Under the pieces are notes generated by a model. It was given only the letters and a program-made list of their open reading frames with translations. It was not told where the DNA came from and searched no databases. The translations under genes and the position numbers were made by a program. A DNA stretch of 10,166 nt. It comes from a bacterium. GTDB taxonomy: Bacteria > Electryoneota > Electryoneia > Electryoneales > Electryoneaceae. Location of the stretch: assembly GCA_014729955.1 (NCBI GenBank), contig WJJA01000193.1, positions 1 to 10,166 of the forward strand, written 5' to 3'. Positions 6,578 to 10,166 of the stretch are shown here, piece after piece; position 1 is the stretch's first letter; each line of letters starts with the position of its first letter.

Positions 6578-7696
6578 GTGGCTCTAGACCTTCCTGATAC
6601 CCTGCCCCGAGTCGACACACCGCGCTGCCCTCATTTCGGCGAATGCGGGGGCTGCGCAATGCAGGATGTCCCCTACACCAAGCAGCTGCTCGCGAAGCAG
6701 GAAGCCCTGCAACATATGTTCCTGCGTGATGTTGACATCGTGCCGAGCCCGAACCCGTACGCCTATCGCCACCGCATGGATTTCGTCACGGCGTTCGGCA
6801 AGATCGGGCTGCGAAAGAAAGGGGATGCGAAGATCGTCGTCAAGCTGGATAAATGTCACATTGTCGATGAACGAGTGAGCTACCTGCTCCATCGTATGCG
6901 GGAGTGGATGGACGAGCTTGGTGTGCACGACTACAACTACATCACCCATCGTGGTGACATGCGCTATCTCACCACGCGCTATGCCCCGTCCTCCGGGCAA
7001 CTGATGGTCATCGTGGTCACCGGTCGTGAGGACACCACGGTAACTCCCCTGCTGGACCGTCTGCAGCAGCATGCCGAATCGGTGGTATGGGCGGTGCAGC
7101 CGCGCCGTGGGGACGATTCGCACGGCGACATTCGTGAAATCCGAGGCCGCGAAACCATCGAACAGGACATTCTCGGCAACACCTTTGAAATCGGTCCCAA
7201 CTGCTTCTTCCAGAACAACCTGCTCCTGCTGGACGATATGTTTCGCGAGATCCTGCGTCACATTCGCGGCCTGACGCTGGACCTGTATTGCGGGGTCGGA
7301 GCGATCGGGCTTTCCGCCGCGGAAAAGGCGACCCGAGTCGTCGCGGTGGATATTGTCGAAGAGAACATTGCATTCGCGAAACGTAACGCGGCGCGTAACA
7401 GCGTGGAAGACGTTGAATTCATTCTCGACAACGCCAACCATTTCCTTGCATATTACGAGGGTGATACACCCGATACGGTGGTGGTGGACCCGCCTCGTGA
7501 CGGGCTCGCCCCCAAATTAATCCGGAAGATCAATCGTCTCGGAGCGCCCAACCTTGTGTACGTTTCCTGCAATCCGAAAACGTACCTGCGAGACCTGGAT
7601 CTGCTGGAAGGCTATCAACTTGAGGAGATGCGGGCGTTCGATATGTTTCCGCAAACCCCTCATGTGGAACTGGTTACACGACTTGCACGTATCTAG
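6578..7696 (+). CDS. Fe-S RNA (uracil-5-)-methyltransferase, TrmA/RumA family, RlmC-like layout
   Basis: The enzyme transfers a methyl group from S-adenosylmethionine to C5 of a uracil in rRNA or tRNA. In 372 residues it shows the N-terminal [4Fe-4S] cysteines C17, C23 and C26 (CPHFGECGGC), plus C93 in LDKCHIVD. It then has the substrate-side GPNCFFQNN (207-215) and the SAM-binding LDLYCGVGAIGLSAA (234-248). DPPRDGL (304-310) follows, then the catalytic SCNPKTYLRDL with nucleophile C331, and the general-base Glu364 in HVELV. There is no N-terminal TRAM domain. Both the length and the FDMFPQTPH ending resemble E. coli RlmC (23S m5U747) more than RlmD, but the actual target cannot be set from sequence, and a dual-specificity enzyme is possible. 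The start is GTG with AGGA 4 nt upstream; the next Met falls inside the Fe-S motif, so the start must be upstream of it. The next gene begins 26 nt after the stop. Confidence 0.93.
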   Translation: MALDLPDTLPRVDTPRCPHFGECGGCAMQDVPYTKQLLAKQEALQHMFLRDVDIVPSPNPYAYRHRMDFVTAFGKIGLRKKGDAKIVVKLDKCHIVDERVSYLLHRMREWMDELGVHDYNYITHRGDMRYLTTRYAPSSGQLMVIVVTGREDTTVTPLLDRLQQHAESVVWAVQPRRGDDSHGDIREIRGRETIEQDILGNTFEIGPNCFFQNNLLLLDDMFREILRHIRGLTLDLYCGVGAIGLSAAEKATRVVAVDIVEENIAFAKRNAARNSVEDVEFILDNANHFLAYYEGDTPDTVVVDPPRDGLAPKLIRKINRLGAPNLVYVSCNPKTYLRDLDLLEGYQLEEMRAFDMFPQTPHVELVTRLARI

Positions 7697-7722
7697 AGGA
7701 ATCGAAAACGGGGGAACCTGCC

Positions 7723-8490
7723 GTGAAAGCACTGTACTGCTGCATCCTGTCCCTGTCGCTACTCCTGCTGTCACTCGGCTGTGAGGAAGAAGGGAGCGGA
7801 GGAACGACCGGTCCGGGCAACGGGAATAACGATCCGTATGAAGCCGATACACTGACCGGTTTCGAGGATTGGGACGATTATCCCGCCACGTATTATATCC
7901 AGGCCTGTCTCCGCAACCCTCCGAACCCGTACTATGATGTCGCGATCCGGTACAGCAAAGATGTGGACCTGGTATCGGGCGAAATCCAGTCGATGACGTT
8001 CGCTCCCGGACTCCTGACCCGCGACGAGCAGGCTCGCTTTCAGGCACTCGAGTCCGTTGAAGCACGCGATCCGTTTCGTTTTTCCTTCATCATGCGCACC
8101 GGCGAGTCCCTCGACACCCTGCAATCCCGGGTCAATCACCCCCACACGGATCCCCTGCCGGTCTGCGCCGGGACATCCCTGGTTCTGGACGATACGGTCG
8201 AGGTTACTCTTGCGGAAGCCGATACGGCCTTGCTGCTGGAGTTCGACACGCCGGAGTATCACTGGTACACCTGCTCCATCGAACGGGATCATTACCCGAC
8301 ACTGGTCTACATAAAGCAGGAACTGTGCCTGATTCCCCCGGGGTCCGACGGTCCTCCCTTCACATTCACACTCACCGTCCTCCCCGGCGTGAGCTGGGTC
8401 TATTTTGATCCGTTCGAGGCCGAGCGCCTGGGTGTCGTAGAGGCGGAATTGTACGGTCTGTCGTACGTGTACCATGTGAACGTTCGATAA
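7723..8490 (+). CDS. lipoprotein of unknown function
   Basis: The product has 255 residues. The N-terminus is a lipoprotein signal: MKALYCC, a leucine-rich core and lipobox LSLGC (16-20), with C20 the expected lipidated residue. An acidic, Gly/Thr/Asn-rich linker follows (EEEGSGGTTGPGNGNNDP). The remaining 215 or so residues are rich in aromatic residues and acidic beta-like segments, with four further cysteines (QACLRN, PVCAGT, YTCSIE, QELCLIPP), enough for two disulfides in the periplasm or outside the cell. I do not recognise a domain. The GTG start has GGGGAA 6 nt upstream. The 26-nt gap after the methyltransferase gene suggests co-transcription, though no functional link is evident. Confidence 0.82.
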   Translation: MKALYCCILSLSLLLLSLGCEEEGSGGTTGPGNGNNDPYEADTLTGFEDWDDYPATYYIQACLRNPPNPYYDVAIRYSKDVDLVSGEIQSMTFAPGLLTRDEQARFQALESVEARDPFRFSFIMRTGESLDTLQSRVNHPHTDPLPVCAGTSLVLDDTVEVTLAEADTALLLEFDTPEYHWYTCSIERDHYPTLVYIKQELCLIPPGSDGPPFTFTLTVLPGVSWVYFDPFEAERLGVVEAELYGLSYVYHVNVR

Positions 8491-8604
8491 ACCCCTGATT
8501 TTTCTTAACGGTCTGACGGTTTTCCGCTGCCGACACCGACAAGAGAAGCAACGTCACGGGAGATGCGCACACGCCAGACGATTTCCGTGCCGGGACGAGT
8601 TCCA

Positions 8605-8610
8605 TATATT
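8605..8610 (+). promoter_or_regulatory. candidate -10 box for the sulfotransferase gene
   Basis: TATATT followed by GCC lies 35 nt ahead of the GTG at 8646. TTTCCG at 8582-8587, 17 nt upstream, is a weak -35. This is the third TATATT at 32-35 nt from a start in this window. Confidence 0.4.
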
Positions 8611-8645
8611 GCCCTCCATCTCCGATGCAACGAAAGGACGGTCCC

Positions 8646-9749
8646 GTGTCCACGCAACCCGTGACCCCGGTCTTCGTGATCGGCTACCCCAATTCCGGCA
8701 CTACCCTGCTGCAGAAAATGCTGGGGCGTCACACGCTCATGCACCCGACGGTGAGTGAAACCTACTTCTTCGAATTCCCCTATCTGTATGAGGAACGTTA
8801 CCCGTCGCTGGACACCGCCGACCGTTTCGCCGGTTTCGCACGATTCTGCGCGAACCTGCTCACCCACGGCTTCTGGGACCTGTATGTGCACCACACGGCC
8901 ACCGAAGACCCGGCGATCCTGTCCGACGTAGAAATCCACCGCCTGCGGGCCGATCTGCCGAGGGTGCCGTCTCATGCGCAGGTTTTCGGCGCGGTCGGGG
9001 ATCGGCTCGCGCATCGTGACGGCAAGGCTTACTGGCTGGAGAAATCGCCCGCGCACGCCTACCACGCGGTTAGCATCCTCTCGGCGCTGCCCGCGGCGAA
9101 ATGCATCGAAATCGTGCGAGACCCCCGTGACATCATGGCCTCGAAGAAACTGCGACGCGGGGTGCATGTGAAAGGTCTCCGCTCAGGCGGACTGTCCGAC
9201 CACGACCGCCGGCACCTCGGGATGACCGAGTACGATCCGCTCTGGGTGTCGCTCGCTTGGAAGCGTACGGTCGCCGCGGTCGACAGCGCACACGAAGCCT
9301 TTCCCGGCCGTGTGCTGTCGGTACGCTACGAAGACCTCGTCGAACGCCCGCAAGAGACGGTGGAACGGCTGTGCGAGTCCCTGGGGCTGCCGTTCGAGCC
9401 GCCGATGCTCGAGGTGCCGCGTTCCAATGTGGCCGACCGCGGCAAGCTGTGGCAGGACGAAGGCGCGGGAGTCGTCACCAGCTCGCTGCACCGTTGGCGC
9501 AAAACTCTCAGCGACGCCGAGGTGCTGCTCGCGCAGCGCTTTCTGCGCGGCGAGATGAAACGGTACGGGTATGTGCTGCACCGTGCGGGCGTGCTTCCAC
9601 GTTACACCGGCCTGCTGCTGATCGGATGCAGTTTCGCCAACCTGCTCACACGCCTCTACCGCAAGACCCGCCACCAGGGCTGGGCGCACACACGACGTAT
9701 GATCGCGCTCTACGCGCGCCGCGGCATCGAACTCGCAACCGGAAAATAA
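8646..9749 (+). CDS. sulfotransferase-family protein (PAPS-dependent type)
   Basis: The product has 367 residues. It carries the 5'-phosphosulfate loop GYPNSGTTLL (13-22), WLEKSPAH (130-137) and the 3'-phosphate motif EIVRDPRDIMAS (155-166). SVRYEDLVERPQETVERLCE (225-244) follows, as in many bacterial sulfotransferases, and then a basic C-terminal tail (RLYRKTRHQGWAHTRR). The family moves sulfate from PAPS to carbohydrates, lipids, peptides or small molecules; the acceptor is unknown. Odd point: the loop has Asn where the catalytic Lys or Arg of the YPKSGTT/PRSGTT pattern is usually found. I start at GTG 8646 because AAAGGA lies 7 nt upstream; an in-frame ATG at 8625 has no ribosome site. No signal peptide is seen. 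It has its own putative promoter and stands alone. Confidence 0.88.
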   Translation: MSTQPVTPVFVIGYPNSGTTLLQKMLGRHTLMHPTVSETYFFEFPYLYEERYPSLDTADRFAGFARFCANLLTHGFWDLYVHHTATEDPAILSDVEIHRLRADLPRVPSHAQVFGAVGDRLAHRDGKAYWLEKSPAHAYHAVSILSALPAAKCIEIVRDPRDIMASKKLRRGVHVKGLRSGGLSDHDRRHLGMTEYDPLWVSLAWKRTVAAVDSAHEAFPGRVLSVRYEDLVERPQETVERLCESLGLPFEPPMLEVPRSNVADRGKLWQDEGAGVVTSSLHRWRKTLSDAEVLLAQRFLRGEMKRYGYVLHRAGVLPRYTGLLLIGCSFANLLTRLYRKTRHQGWAHTRRMIALYARRGIELATGK

Positions 9750-9755
9750 CGGCGG

Positions 9756-9779
9756 CTCAGTGGAGCGAGAACGACTGAG
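9756..9779 (+). repeat. hairpin-forming inverted repeat just after the sulfotransferase stop
   Basis: CTCAGT (9756-9761) and ACTGAG (9774-9779) are perfect 6-bp arms with a 12-nt loop, 6 nt after the stop codon. No T run follows, so it is not a standard terminator by itself; it may protect the mRNA end. Confidence 0.4.
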
Positions 9780-9792
9780 ATAGACAGGTTGG

Positions 9793-9818
9793 CCCGAATC
9801 GCTCGGCTATTCGGGTTT
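9793..9818 (+). terminator. terminator-like hairpin downstream of the sulfotransferase gene
   Basis: CCCGAAT (9793-9799) and ATTCGGG (9809-9815) form a perfect 7-bp stem, with two further inner pairs (GC 9801-9802 with GC 9806-9807), followed by TTT. The T tract is short, so termination efficiency is uncertain. The arm CCCGAAT is also found in the ends of the nearby MITE-like element. Confidence 0.45.
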
Positions 9819-9852
9819 CATGGACGCGGTATATAGATTCGCCTACGGACAG

Positions 9853-9896
9853 GTGTCAGGTGACAGTTCGCCTGACGACGAATCAATGCCTGACAC
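9853..9896. repeat. REP-like palindromic repeat (GTGTCAGG / CCTGACAC)
   Basis: GTGTCAGG (9853-9860) and CCTGACAC (9889-9896) are perfect 8-bp arms. An internal CCTGAC (9871-9876) can pair alternatively with GTCAGG (9855-9860). From memory, GTGTCAGG-type palindromes are common dispersed intergenic repeats in many bacteria, but a genome-wide copy count would be needed to confirm it here. Confidence 0.45.
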
Positions 9897-9974
9897 AACG
9901 TTGAAACGGACCCATCCTGCAAAACCTGCGCAATCTTTCGTTCAGGCAGATGTTCCTGCTCCCCCCGGTACACC

Positions 9975-10166
9975 TAACCCGAATATTTCATGAATGGAGA
10001 GAACACTCTTTTCTAAAAACTATATTAACAATAAGATAATATCTCGACATGCAGTTTTTCTCCGGCACAGATTGTGTCCAGGCCAAACTCATTTTTTCAT
10101 TCCCCCTTCGGGCGGTCCCAACTGTGTCATCTGCTTTGTTCCGAAGGATTCGCGGTATTGTAATAC
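9975..10166 (+). mobile_element. second copy of the MITE-like element, 192 nt, cut by the window edge
   Basis: It aligns without gaps to the minus strand of 4860-4669. I count 16 mismatches in 192 positions (about 92% identity), starting exactly at the TAACCCGAATATTTCATGA end. It lies in inverted orientation to the first copy. About 60 nt and the far terminal repeat are outside the window, so whether it is a full 251-bp element or the end of a longer IS cannot be told. Confidence 0.75.

Noticed and set aside
6584..7441. 285-codon open frame antisense to the methyltransferase gene
   Set aside because: It has no recognisable domain or ribosome site, and it lies opposite a gene with full catalytic motifs. 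It is a by-product of GC-rich codon use.
7771..8475. 234-codon open frame antisense to the lipoprotein gene
   Set aside because: The plus strand has a lipobox and a good ribosome site, whereas the antisense frame has neither motifs nor a start signal.
8500..8514. Imperfect palindrome AACGGTCTGACGGTT after the lipoprotein gene as a terminator
   Set aside because: The stem has a central mismatch and only two or three T residues follow, so it is too weak to call.
9257..9778. 173-codon open frame in another frame of the sulfotransferase gene
   Set aside because: Its composition is the Arg/Ala-rich pattern of a shifted frame in GC-rich DNA, and the sulfotransferase frame carries the motifs.

Overview
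The window is a GC-rich stretch of bacterial chromosome carrying eight protein genes, one of them cut by the left edge. It also holds two copies of a small inverted-repeat element and no RNA genes that I can see. An outer-membrane beta-barrel (DUF481 type) with a signal peptide and a lipoprotein with a clear lipobox point to a diderm (Gram-negative-type) bacterium. Several genes start with GTG or TTG behind good Shine-Dalgarno sites. The species or phylum cannot be fixed from the sequence alone.

Left part (1-4548, all on the minus strand). Reading right to left there is an ankyrin-repeat protein, then a stand-alone C-terminal half of a transketolase, which lies 3 nt from an M20D amidohydrolase in an evident two-gene operon. 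Next comes a multi-PAS sensory protein that runs off the left edge and appears to have its own promoter. The transketolase half lacks the TPP-pyrophosphate-binding half it needs, and no such gene is present here.

Middle (4549-6577). A 251-bp element with 19-bp terminal inverted repeats bounded by TA sits just upstream of the ankyrin gene and looks like a MITE. After it come a small two-helix membrane protein of unknown function (plus strand) and, converging on it, the DUF481 outer-membrane barrel gene (minus strand). A 300-nt divergent intergenic region follows.

Right part (6578-10166, plus strand). An Fe-S-containing RNA m5U methyltransferase of the TrmA/RumA family, laid out like RlmC, is followed 27 nt later by a lipoprotein gene, probably as an operon. 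A sulfotransferase-family gene follows with its own promoter-like box. Behind it are three successive inverted repeats, one of them terminator-like. At the right edge begins a second copy of the MITE-like element in inverted orientation, about 92% identical to the first over 192 nt without gaps. The two copies bracket the 5.1 kb between them.

The gene content is mostly ordinary. The best leads are the inverted pair of TA-flanked elements, the orphan transketolase half fused operonically to an amidohydrolase, and a shared TATATT box 32-35 nt ahead of three unrelated start codons. I did not find convincing evidence of a new defence or mobile system.
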